DNA of 27,598 bases from CAYFUR01 sp964346275 (lineage in GTDB: Bacteria; Sumerlaeota; Sumerlaeia; SLMS01): NCBI GenBank assembly GCA_964346275.1, contig CAYFUR010000050.1, positions 1 to 27,598 of the forward strand, in the 5' to 3' direction. The notes under the pieces were generated by a model. The model saw only the letters and a list, made by a program, of their open reading frames with translations. It was not told the origin of the DNA and made no database searches. Position 1 is the first letter of the stretch; the number at the start of each line of letters is the position of its first letter. Of the stretch, positions 14,798-22,228 are shown piece by piece. The position numbers and the translations under genes were made by a program.

Positions 14798-15592
14798 TTA
14801 GATATCTTCCTCGCCGAAACCACTCATCGGCACCCACATGCTCTTTTCCGTTCCGATCACGGTGCTATACGTGTGCAGCATCCCGTAGTTGCGTGACTTG
14901 ACGCCATACCACGTCAGTTTCTTGTTTTTTGCCAGTTCCTGGCGAACTTCGTCCAGGACCTCGACGCTGGTCTTCTTGTCCGTATGCACCTTTTCGATCA
15001 GATGCTCCCGGTCCTCGCGGGAAAGATAAGAATACATGGGCGCCAGCGCGTGGCGGTCCACCAGGTCGACGATGTCTTCGGGGAAGAGTTCTTCCTGCGT
15101 CTCCACTTCAACATCGAAAATGCTCAACTGGCCGAAAAGCCCCTTCTCATGATTCAGCATGGAGGCGGGGTAAGTCGTAATGCAGGGGATCTCGATGTGA
15201 AAGCGCACCTTCGAATCTTCCTGAACCTGGGTGGCCTCGGCCTCGAAGCGGCACTTATATTGGACGAGGCATTTTTCGTTCTTTATCGGGGTCTTCTTTT
15301 CATAGAAGAAAGGATATTCAAAACCTCCGCGCACGTGGGAAGCTTTCAGTTCCTTGAGATAGACAAGGATGTTCTTCCGCACGCTGGCCGTGCCAATATT
15401 GTCGCGGTGGGCGTGGACGATTTCGATGAATTTATCGATCCACCGCGCCTGGAATTCCTGCATGATGCGCGCGGTGAGCGAGATATTCGCCACGGTGGGC
15501 TGGCCATCCTTCGACTGGCGCGAGCAGGCGCGAATCGGGAAAGGCAGGTCGCGCATTCCAACGTCAACGAGAAAGCGTTTTTCTTCAGGCAT
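14798..15592 (-). CDS. FolE2-type GTP cyclohydrolase homologue with altered active site
   Basis: The 264-residue protein aligns along its whole length, by memory, with GTP cyclohydrolase IB (FolE2, tunnelling fold). It shares VGMRDLPFPI (11-20), QPTVANISL, YPFFYEKKTPI (93-103), VRFHIEIPCITTYPAS, EDIVDLVDRHALAPMYSYLSR and a C-terminal LTWYGVKSRNYGMLH. But the hallmark residues are changed. The CPCS metal-ligand Cys aligns with Y141, the GAHNQR metal-ligand His with F153, GTHMSRF reads ARWIDKF (49-55), and the Glu of ESIHNH that anchors the substrate is G237. It should not be annotated as an active GTP cyclohydrolase without test. AAGGAGG precedes the ATG, which overlaps the stop of the upstream kinase-like gene by 8 bases (ATGCCTGA). 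A new substrate, or a structural/ligand-sensing role, is possible. Confidence 0.83.
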   Translation of the reverse strand: MPEEKRFLVDVGMRDLPFPIRACSRQSKDGQPTVANISLTARIMQEFQARWIDKFIEIVHAHRDNIGTASVRKNILVYLKELKASHVRGGFEYPFFYEKKTPIKNEKCLVQYKCRFEAEATQVQEDSKVRFHIEIPCITTYPASMLNHEKGLFGQLSIFDVEVETQEELFPEDIVDLVDRHALAPMYSYLSREDREHLIEKVHTDKKTSVEVLDEVRQELAKNKKLTWYGVKSRNYGMLHTYSTVIGTEKSMWVPMSGFGEEDI

Positions 15593-16670
15593 GGATGTAT
15601 CCTCCTTGAAGAGCCTGGTCAGACAATTGAGTCAAACGAGACCACCGGGAAGCGGTCCAGTAATGCACCCGGACTTTCGAGCCGGGCTGAGTCATTTCCT
15701 TCGCCTCGACAGCCCCCTCTTCTTCCTTGAGAGAAATGGGAAGGGCCGCCGAGAGGTTTTCACAAAGCGAGCGGGCGAAACGCCGGAAAACAGGATCCTC
15801 CGAGCCGGTGAAAAGCACCAGCTCGTCAATTCCTCCCAAGGCTCCGGCAAAAGCGCCAATCGTTTTGACTAAGTGATACATATAGACGTTGCGCGCAAAG
15901 ACGAGATCCTCGGAATCGGCGGCGGAAAGAATTTCGCGGAGGGAGACATCTTCGCCGGCAAGCGCCCTGAGGCCGCTGTTTTCTGTCAGCGACCGGTTGA
16001 TATCCTCGATCCGCAACCCTGTTGCACGTAAGTGCAACACGATCGTCGGATCGATATCCCCGCACGTGGTCAGCGACGGAATGCCCTCCACGGGAGAGAA
16101 CCCGCCACTGGTTTCCATGGCCTTGCCATCCAGAAAAGCGGCCGCCGTCGTGGCCGGCGCCAGCATCAGGGTGACGATGCGCCGCGGCTCCTTGCCTTCC
16201 AACGCCATGATCTTTTCCGAGGCCCACTTATGCGCCAGGCCGCGCCCGCCATAGCGCCGCAACCCGGCGCGCCGGAGCGCGGGAGGCACGGCATAGCTCG
16301 AAGCCTCCTCCGGCATTTCCGTGTAAGGGGCCGTCTCGCAAAGCAATAGATGCGAAGCGTCACCAAACGTGACGTGGCCGCAGCGGACAGCCTGGGCAGT
16401 CAAGGTGTTGCATTCCGGCATCAGAGGCACCACCTCCGCCAGCCTCGCTTCCGTGTCTTCACGAATCGGTTCGACGGGTGCGGAAAAAACATCGCCTCCC
16501 TGTTGGAGCACATAGGCTACTGCGTCGGGCTTATCGCCAGCGGCGGCGTCTATGACCGCCTGCTCGCCGGAGGCGGCTTCGTTCGGACCGGATACGATCT
16601 CATTTGCCTCCGAATCGATAAGAGCCCAACGAACACGAGGCGGATCGGGATCGATCAGCAGGATTTTCAT
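15585..16670 (-). CDS. Acetate kinase-like pseudoenzyme
   Basis: This 361-residue protein is a divergent paralogue of the acetate kinase encoded just upstream. Aligned by eye, LCETAPYTEMPEEASSYAVP matches TFDTAFHSGMPARAYTYALP, YGGRGLAHKW matches FGFHGLSYTY, SGGFSPVEGIPSLTTCGDIDP matches SMGYSPLAGLVMSTRSGDVDP, and GALGGIDELVLFTG matches AALGGIDALIFTD. Key residues are lost: the N-terminal NCGSSS is DPDPPR, the catalytic Asp is E112, the transition-state His is R143, the essential Arg is T202, and the HLGTGGSS phosphate loop is MLAPATTA (169-176). The N-terminal part is also shorter. Kinase activity is unlikely. The ATG at 16670 overlaps the ackA stop (ATGA), and its own stop overlaps the FolE2-like start. 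It is probably made stoichiometrically with both, so a regulatory or scaffold subunit is a reasonable guess. Confidence 0.8.
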   Translation of the reverse strand: MKILLIDPDPPRVRWALIDSEANEIVSGPNEAASGEQAVIDAAAGDKPDAVAYVLQQGGDVFSAPVEPIREDTEARLAEVVPLMPECNTLTAQAVRCGHVTFGDASHLLLCETAPYTEMPEEASSYAVPPALRRAGLRRYGGRGLAHKWASEKIMALEGKEPRRIVTLMLAPATTAAAFLDGKAMETSGGFSPVEGIPSLTTCGDIDPTIVLHLRATGLRIEDINRSLTENSGLRALAGEDVSLREILSAADSEDLVFARNVYMYHLVKTIGAFAGALGGIDELVLFTGSEDPVFRRFARSLCENLSAALPISLKEEEGAVEAKEMTQPGSKVRVHYWTASRWSRLTQLSDQALQGGYIHA

Positions 16671-17890
16671 ACGAACACCTCTTCCTTCAGGAGGCGAATG
16701 CCCTCCCAAACGATCACCCGCTCCTCATCCGTTGGAACGGTCAGCACCTTCACGGGAGCATCCCCGGGGCTGATGGTCAGGATCGCATCCTTGGTTGCCT
16801 TCGGATTGAGCTCCGGGTCCGCGGAAACACCGGCCCAGCCGAGCCCCTCGCAGACTTTCTCACGCACCGGCGCATTCGTCACACCAATGTCGTCGGTAAA
16901 GATCAAGGCGTCGATGCCACCCAGCGCCGCGATATACGATCCGACAACTTTCCGCAGGCGATGACAATACATGGAAAAAGCCAGGCCAGCCTGCTCCTCG
17001 CCCTCGCCGGACTCCTCGTTCATCCGCGAAAGAATATCGCGCAGATCGCTCGAAAATTCGGAGATGCCGATCAGGCCGCTCTTCTTGTTGAGCATCTCCT
17101 CGATTTCCAGCTCGCGGAAACCATAGGAATCCATCAGGTAAAGCAGCATCATCGGATCGACGTCGCCGCTGCGCGTGCTCATAACCAGGCCCGCCAGCGG
17201 AGAATAACCCATCGAGGTATCGATCGACTGCCCGTCTTGAATTGCCGCAACCGACGAACCGCCGGTGCCCAGGTGGCAGGCAACCAGCCGGCTTCCCTTC
17301 GTCGGCAGGCCAAGATAATCCAGCGCCACCCGCGTCACGTAGGTGTAGGAAAGCCCGTGGAAGCCGAACTTGCGGAACCCGTGGCGGCGCCGAATCTCCT
17401 CCGGCAGCGCGTAGGTATAAGCCCGCGCAGGCATCCCCGAGTGAAATGCCGTATCGAAGGTGACATATTGCGGCAGCTCCGAATAGGTCGCTATCGACTC
17501 TTCGATGACACTCTTGGAGATAGGGTTGTGGATGGGCGCCAGGGGAAGGCACCGGTTGATTTGGGCGAGCGTCTTCTCGTCGATCATCGCCGACGTGGCG
17601 AATTGCTGGCCCCCATGGACAAAGCGATGCCCGATCGCATCGATGTCAAGCCCATGGTCTTTCACATACTTCAAGACAAAGCGCGCCGCGATCTGGTGAT
17701 TCTCAAGCGGCACGGTCTCCTTATCCGCCTCATTCCCTCGCCGATATTCCAGGAAGGATGGCTCCGAACCCTTGACGCCCACGCGGTGAGCCTTGCCCGA
17801 GAGGACAACGGATTCGATCTCGCCATTTTCGACCTGGAAGATTTTGAAGGATAAGGACGAACTTCCGCAGTTAAACACTAAAACATTCAA
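16667..17890 (-). CDS. ackA: Acetate kinase family enzyme
   Basis: Acetate kinase interconverts acetate plus ATP and acetyl phosphate plus ADP. The 407-residue product starts at TTG 17890, with AGGGA upstream; this gives the canonical start NVLVFNCGSSSLSFKIF with N7. Residues known to matter in the Methanosarcina enzyme are present: R89 (GHRFVHGG), H121 (LAPIHNP), D146 (FDTAFH), H178 (GFHGL), R240 (TRSGDVDP), a C-terminal Glu (E389 or E390) and the phosphate loop HLGTGGSS (206-213). The adenosine-pocket motif, normally GGIGEN, reads DDIGVT (333-338), so the phosphoryl donor may not be plain ATP. No phosphotransacetylase gene is in the window. It heads a three-gene overlapping unit with a degenerate paralogue and the FolE2-like gene. 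Confidence 0.9.
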   Translation of the reverse strand: MNVLVFNCGSSSLSFKIFQVENGEIESVVLSGKAHRVGVKGSEPSFLEYRRGNEADKETVPLENHQIAARFVLKYVKDHGLDIDAIGHRFVHGGQQFATSAMIDEKTLAQINRCLPLAPIHNPISKSVIEESIATYSELPQYVTFDTAFHSGMPARAYTYALPEEIRRRHGFRKFGFHGLSYTYVTRVALDYLGLPTKGSRLVACHLGTGGSSVAAIQDGQSIDTSMGYSPLAGLVMSTRSGDVDPMMLLYLMDSYGFRELEIEEMLNKKSGLIGISEFSSDLRDILSRMNEESGEGEEQAGLAFSMYCHRLRKVVGSYIAALGGIDALIFTDDIGVTNAPVREKVCEGLGWAGVSADPELNPKATKDAILTISPGDAPVKVLTVPTDEERVIVWEGIRLLKEEVFV

Positions 17891-18017
17891 CGTCGTCCCT
17901 TTCTTCCCTAAAGGCGGGGCCAAGTCTCCCGACCAAAGGAGCACCCCGCCCTGATTTCCTGCAAATTAAAGAAAAGGAGCGGTCCAAGTCGAGGGAAAAC
18001 TTCCAACTTCACATATT

Positions 18018-18023
18018 TGTCAA
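18018..18023 (-). promoter_or_regulatory. Possible -35 box upstream of ackA
   Basis: A perfect TTGACA is present on the minus strand in the 210-base region between the lipoprotein gene and ackA. No good -10 box follows at normal spacing (GTTTTC is at 17 bases), so this is a weak call. The rest of that region shows nothing else evident. Confidence 0.22.
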
Positions 18024-18100
18024 TCAAAGCATGGCTGTGGACGGCTCTCACTGGGCAACTTTATTGCATTCTTACCAAAAGGGGCGCCCTCCCCAACCTC

Positions 18101-20002
18101 CTACTCTCCGATCACCTGGTAGAGATTTCCCTCGCTGATCGTCCCATTGGTCGGATCGTAGGCGGGTTCATCCGGCCGGTTGATATACGTCAGATACCCG
18201 CCCTGATAAGTCGCCACTCCCGCCTCGGATTGCGGCTGCGGGAGGGGTTTTCCGCTCTTGTCCAGCAGCATATGCCGGGCATCCACGTCGGGTCCAACGG
18301 ACCAGATCACGAGCAGCTCCGTGTCGCTCACGATATAGCTCGACCCGCGATAATCGGAAAACGGATCGGGAGGCAGGCCGTTGGGAAACAACTTCAGCAA
18401 TTCCTCGCGCGTCCCGGGCGCCTCGCCCCGCGGGGGGAACGGATATTGACGCTTGCGCGGCACCCGAAGGCTCAGGTCGCCCCGGCTGATCGTCCCATTG
18501 GTCGGGTCATACTCGATACGCGCCTCGTCGTCCTCTTCGTCCGGACCAAGGCTATAGACAACAAAATCCCACTCGGGATCCGCGCGGAACGAGAGCGGAT
18601 TACTCTCTGGACTGAATACGTCGGCCACCGGCCCGGACTCCAGCAGCGGCCCGAAATCCTCCGCGCTTTCCGGATAACTCCCCTCCGCCATCACCTGATA
18701 CCGCGCGGCAACACCGGCGTGAAGCAAAGCCATCTTTGTATAGCCCACCCGCGCCCGCGTCCGTGACTCGCGCCTGCTCAGTTGGCCGCGCTTTCTTGAA
18801 AAATTGGTGGACTGTTTCACTCCAAATTCAATTTTCTCATACATGGGATCTTCCAGCGCCTGCCTGTGCGCCTTTTCCCCCTCATCGATCTTCGGCCACG
18901 CGGCGCGAAGCTGCTCTTCCGTCCGCATCCCATTCAAAACCGCGTGCTTCATCGCCGCCGTGGAAATCGCGGAACAGGCGATCCCGACCAGATTCCCAAT
19001 CAGTGTTCCGCTGCTTCTCATGAGCACCACGGCATATTGATGGGCTCCCCGCGCCAGTTCAAAGGACTCCTCCGCCCGGCCATTAAAAAGCATCAGGTCG
19101 CCCCGGACCCGCGCCGTTTTCATCATCGTCTGCGGACCCAGAAAGTTCCGGTTATCGGAAACCCCTCGAAGCACCAGCGGCAGGAACTCCGTATAGACAA
19201 AATCGTAGCTCAGCGAGCGCAGGAACTCCATCTGCGCCTGGAGATCGAACCCGCCCTCCTCGGCTTTGGCAAGGCGCGCGCGCAAATCTTTGCCTTCATT
19301 CGCGGCCTCGAGATGATCCAGCCACATGCGGTAATAATCCGTGGCGTCACGGTAGAAAGGAACCGGCGACTTCTCCATCTGCCCCGCATGAGCATCCAAC
19401 AACTCCCGCATCCGGTGCGCGTCCTCGAGGACGAGAGCCGCATCCATCGCCAGAAGCGGAAGCACCGGATCCTCCGTATTCGCCCCCAGCCTCTCCCTCA
19501 CCGCGTCCCCAAGAGCTTCCGGCTCTTCATAGGAATTCTGAACCAGCTCGGCCAGCTCTTCATCCGGCATGGGCAACAGCACCCCGGTACGCAAACCGCC
19601 GCCCTCACCGAACTCCATCTCTCTCGCCCGCGAAATCATGTCGTCTAATGATCCGACACCGGAAAAACCGTCTTCGATGCTCGCCGCGGAAAAGATGACA
19701 TCGAACGTGTTTTCCTCCGCTGGCTGATACACAACAACCTTATAGTATTCCCTCTCCTCTCCACCAAACATACTATACAAGGGCAAATCCTCGGCGACGA
19801 ACAGCATCCCATCATCGACCTCAATCTGATGACTGCCCGCCTCGGCATCCACAATCGAAGCGCCGGTCACCTTCTCTCCCCGGAACGTAACACGATAAAG
19901 CTCCACGGAAAGCCGATCGTAATAGGTCTTTTCTTTCCGCTCGCCGCAGCCCGCCAGAAGCGCCGCCGCTGCCAGCATCCAGAATACGCGCCCGATCATC
20001 AT
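18101..20002 (-). CDS. Lipoprotein with two pseudopilin-like C-terminal modules
   Basis: The 633-residue protein has a lipoprotein signal peptide (MMIGRVFWMLAAAALLAGC, lipobox Cys 19), so it should be anchored to a membrane and face the periplasm or exterior. The long middle part is helical with no domain I recognise. The C-terminal third holds two units, each resembling the C-terminal part of GspG-type pseudopilins: YSLGPD (483-488) with YDPTNGTISRGD (498-509), and WSVGPD (567-572) with YDPTNGTISEGN (615-626). DPFSDYRG lies before the second. The two motifs are encoded by an identical 20-base stretch, CTGATCGTCCCATTGGTCGG on the plus strand at 18136 and 18487. The same motif ends the true pseudopilin at 23582. 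AAGGAGG precedes the start. The gene lies 45 bases after araB on the same strand. Confidence 0.8.
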   Translation of the reverse strand: MMIGRVFWMLAAAALLAGCGERKEKTYYDRLSVELYRVTFRGEKVTGASIVDAEAGSHQIEVDDGMLFVAEDLPLYSMFGGEEREYYKVVVYQPAEENTFDVIFSAASIEDGFSGVGSLDDMISRAREMEFGEGGGLRTGVLLPMPDEELAELVQNSYEEPEALGDAVRERLGANTEDPVLPLLAMDAALVLEDAHRMRELLDAHAGQMEKSPVPFYRDATDYYRMWLDHLEAANEGKDLRARLAKAEEGGFDLQAQMEFLRSLSYDFVYTEFLPLVLRGVSDNRNFLGPQTMMKTARVRGDLMLFNGRAEESFELARGAHQYAVVLMRSSGTLIGNLVGIACSAISTAAMKHAVLNGMRTEEQLRAAWPKIDEGEKAHRQALEDPMYEKIEFGVKQSTNFSRKRGQLSRRESRTRARVGYTKMALLHAGVAARYQVMAEGSYPESAEDFGPLLESGPVADVFSPESNPLSFRADPEWDFVVYSLGPDEEDDEARIEYDPTNGTISRGDLSLRVPRKRQYPFPPRGEAPGTREELLKLFPNGLPPDPFSDYRGSSYIVSDTELLVIWSVGPDVDARHMLLDKSGKPLPQPQSEAGVATYQGGYLTYINRPDEPAYDPTNGTISEGNLYQVIGE

Positions 20003-20047
20003 CGCCTCCTCCTTGATACGAACCCTATTCGTTTCGCGGGCTGATAT

Positions 20048-21715
20048 TCACTTCTTCTGTTCATCGCGAATCGCCAGCAACTCCTTCATCACTGGATAGA
20101 GCTCGGCCTGGTGGCCCTGGATTCCGAACGCATCATGCAGCTCGCGATACAGCGCAAAGAGCCTCTCGTAGACCGCCGCACTTTTTGGATTCGGCTGGTA
20201 TTGCTTCTCGCGCACGGCCGTCATGGCCGCCGTTGCCGAGCCGAAATCCGCGTGCGCTCCGCCAATAACCGCACCGGCCATCGCCGAGCCGAGGGCGCAC
20301 GTCTGCTCGCTTCGCGAAACCTGCATCGGTCGGTTCAGGATATCGCTGTAAATCTGCATCAGCAACGGGTTCTTCACGGAAATCCCGCCGCATGTCACCA
20401 GCGCCTCCACGGGCACGCCGTATTCCTCGAGCCGCTCGATGATGGCCCGCGCACCAAAGCCCGCCGCCTCGATCAGCGCCCTGTAAATCTCCGCCGGCGT
20501 CGATCGCAGCGTCAGCCCCACCAGCATTCCCGTCAGCCGCTGGTCCACCAGAACCGTGCGATTGCCATTGTGCCAGTCCAGCGACAGCAAGCCGCTCTCC
20601 CCCGGTTTCAAACGCGCGGCCTGCCGGGTCAGGTCCTCATGCGACAACTCATGGGGGCCGATCACGCCCACCAGCCAATTGAAGAGATCACCGACAGCCG
20701 ACTGGCCCGCTTCCAGGCCATAAAAACCCGGCAGAATCGATTCCGGCACGATGCCGCAAAGCCCCGGAATATCGGGCAGCGCGCTTTCCATGGACGCCAC
20801 CATCATGTCGCAGCCTGACGTGCCGATCACTTTTGCCAGCACACCCGGCCGAACGCCGCTGCCGACGGCACCAAGATGCGCATCCAGCGCCCCCGCCGCC
20901 ACGGGAATCCCACCGGGCAGGCCGAGCCGCTCGGCCCATTCTTTATTCAGCACGCCAACTTTCTCGCCGATATGGAATGCCTGGCCGTGCAGCGTCCGGC
21001 GCACCCGGACGAGTCCCTGGTCCAAGCCTGCCAGAAACGCCTTGTCCGGATAACCGCCCCAATCCGGATGAAACATCGCCTTGTGGCCCGCCGCGCAGAT
21101 ATTGCGCTTCAACTCGCCCGGCTGCGACTGCCCGGTCAGCATCGCCGGCACAAAATCAGACAGTTCCACCCACGTGTGCGCCGCCTCGAAAACATCCGGT
21201 GCCGTGCGGCGGCAGTGAAGAATCTTTGCCCAGAACCATTCGGATGAATAGATCCCCCCGCACTTGGCGAGAAACTGCGGGCGCTTTTCCTTCGCCAGTT
21301 CCGTGATTTCCCGGGCCTCCGCATGCGCCGTGTGGTCTTTCCACAGCCACGCCATCGCCGCCGGATTGGCGGAGAAGCCATCCCGCATCGCCAGCGCAAT
21401 CCCCTCTTTGTCCACCGGAAGCGGCGTGCTTCCCGTCGCGTCCACGCCGATTCCTACGATCGAATCCGCGGCGAACGCGCCAGCCCCGTTCGCCTCGCCG
21501 AGTGCGCCTCGGATCGCCCCCACCATGCTTTCTGCGTAGTCCCGGGGATGCTGGCGCGCGAGATCCGGATTCTTCTGATCCAGAATAATTCCTTCCTCGC
21601 CGCGAGCATATTCCGCAACGGCCGAGCCCACCTCTTCTCCCGACGCGGTGTCCACAATCAATGCGCGAACCGAATTGGTCCCGAAATCAAGCCCCAAGGA
21701 ATGCGTCCCAGCCAT
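20048..21715 (-). CDS. araB: Ribulokinase AraB (FGGY kinase)
   Basis: AraB phosphorylates L-ribulose to L-ribulose-5-phosphate in arabinose use. The 555-residue FGGY-family protein has the N-terminal ATPase fold start LGLDFGTNSVRALIVD (7-22), VGIGVDATGSTPLPVD, and the ribulokinase-type GIYSSEWFWAKILH and WVELSDFVPAMLTG. It also has the central GALDAHLGAVGSG with the catalytic Asp, IGTSGCDMM, and the C-terminal VTCGGISVKNPLLMQIYSDIL. Length and motifs fit AraB better than xylulokinase or glycerol kinase. The start at 21715 has AAAGG upstream at long spacing. No araA, araD or arabinose transporter is within the window. It is divergent from the NifX-like gene, and the lipoprotein gene follows 45 bases downstream. 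Confidence 0.9.
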   Translation of the reverse strand: MAGTHSLGLDFGTNSVRALIVDTASGEEVGSAVAEYARGEEGIILDQKNPDLARQHPRDYAESMVGAIRGALGEANGAGAFAADSIVGIGVDATGSTPLPVDKEGIALAMRDGFSANPAAMAWLWKDHTAHAEAREITELAKEKRPQFLAKCGGIYSSEWFWAKILHCRRTAPDVFEAAHTWVELSDFVPAMLTGQSQPGELKRNICAAGHKAMFHPDWGGYPDKAFLAGLDQGLVRVRRTLHGQAFHIGEKVGVLNKEWAERLGLPGGIPVAAGALDAHLGAVGSGVRPGVLAKVIGTSGCDMMVASMESALPDIPGLCGIVPESILPGFYGLEAGQSAVGDLFNWLVGVIGPHELSHEDLTRQAARLKPGESGLLSLDWHNGNRTVLVDQRLTGMLVGLTLRSTPAEIYRALIEAAGFGARAIIERLEEYGVPVEALVTCGGISVKNPLLMQIYSDILNRPMQVSRSEQTCALGSAMAGAVIGGAHADFGSATAAMTAVREKQYQPNPKSAAVYERLFALYRELHDAFGIQGHQAELYPVMKELLAIRDEQKK

Positions 21716-21736
21716 ATCCGGTCTGCCTTTCAGATT

Positions 21737-21742
21737 ATTCTA
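21737..21742 (-). promoter_or_regulatory. Possible -10 box for araB
   Basis: TAGAAT on the minus strand, a 5 of 6 match, lies about 22 bases before the araB start codon. Only poor -35 candidates are found, such as CTGTCA at a 19-base spacing. It is in the 177-base divergent region shared with the NifX-like gene. Confidence 0.3.
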
Positions 21743-21892
21743 TGTTGTTGAGTTCCCGTCATGACAGCGGATTCGCCATGGGACAAGCGACAATTTCCGG
21801 CCCGCGCGCCTTGGGCTTGCGTTTCTTTCCGTTCCCTCGTAATTTTCGTCCAGATTGATGGATTTCCCCCATCATGCGCGAAAGGATTTCCC

Positions 21893-22228
21893 ATGAACCT
21901 GGCCATTGCGACGCAAGGTCCCGAATTGAGCAGCCCGCTTGCTGAGAACTTCGAATCTGCAAACTATCTCATCCTCGTCGACCCGGAAACTGGGAATAAC
22001 GAGTTCTTCGAGACGGGCCAGGGAGGATCGGGCGCTGGATCCGGCGCCCATGCCAACAGCCAGGCCTTGATCGGCCTGCGCCCGGAGGGCCTCATCACCC
22101 TCTCTATCAATCCACAGACCGCCTCCGCGCTGAAATCCGCGCACGTCGCTGTCTATACAACCGAGAAGAGCCGGGCTAACGAGGCTTTGCAGGATTACCG
22201 CGAAGGCAAGCTCCAAACCGCCTCATGA
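21893..22228 (+). CDS. NifX/NafY-superfamily iron-molybdenum cluster-binding-like protein
   Basis: The 111-residue protein matches the small dinitrogenase iron-molybdenum cofactor biosynthesis (NifX, MTH1175-like) fold. It starts MNLAIATQGPELSSPLAENF, has the YLILVDPETGNNEFFET strand pair, and ends in the VAVYTT...ANEALQDYREGKL helix. A glycine-rich segment (GQGGSGAGSGAH) occupies the usual variable loop. No nif gene is nearby, so nitrogen fixation should not be inferred; such proteins outside nif clusters are of unclear function. AAAGGA lies about 7 bases before the ATG, and an upstream extension of the frame is unlikely. Its stop overlaps the DUF89 gene start (ATGA), so the two are co-translated. 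Confidence 0.85.
   Translation: MNLAIATQGPELSSPLAENFESANYLILVDPETGNNEFFETGQGGSGAGSGAHANSQALIGLRPEGLITLSINPQTASALKSAHVAVYTTEKSRANEALQDYREGKLQTAS

Noticed and set aside
21893..22228. Evidence for nitrogen fixation from the NifX-like protein
   Set aside because: No nitrogenase or other nif genes are nearby, and this superfamily is widespread in non-fixing bacteria.
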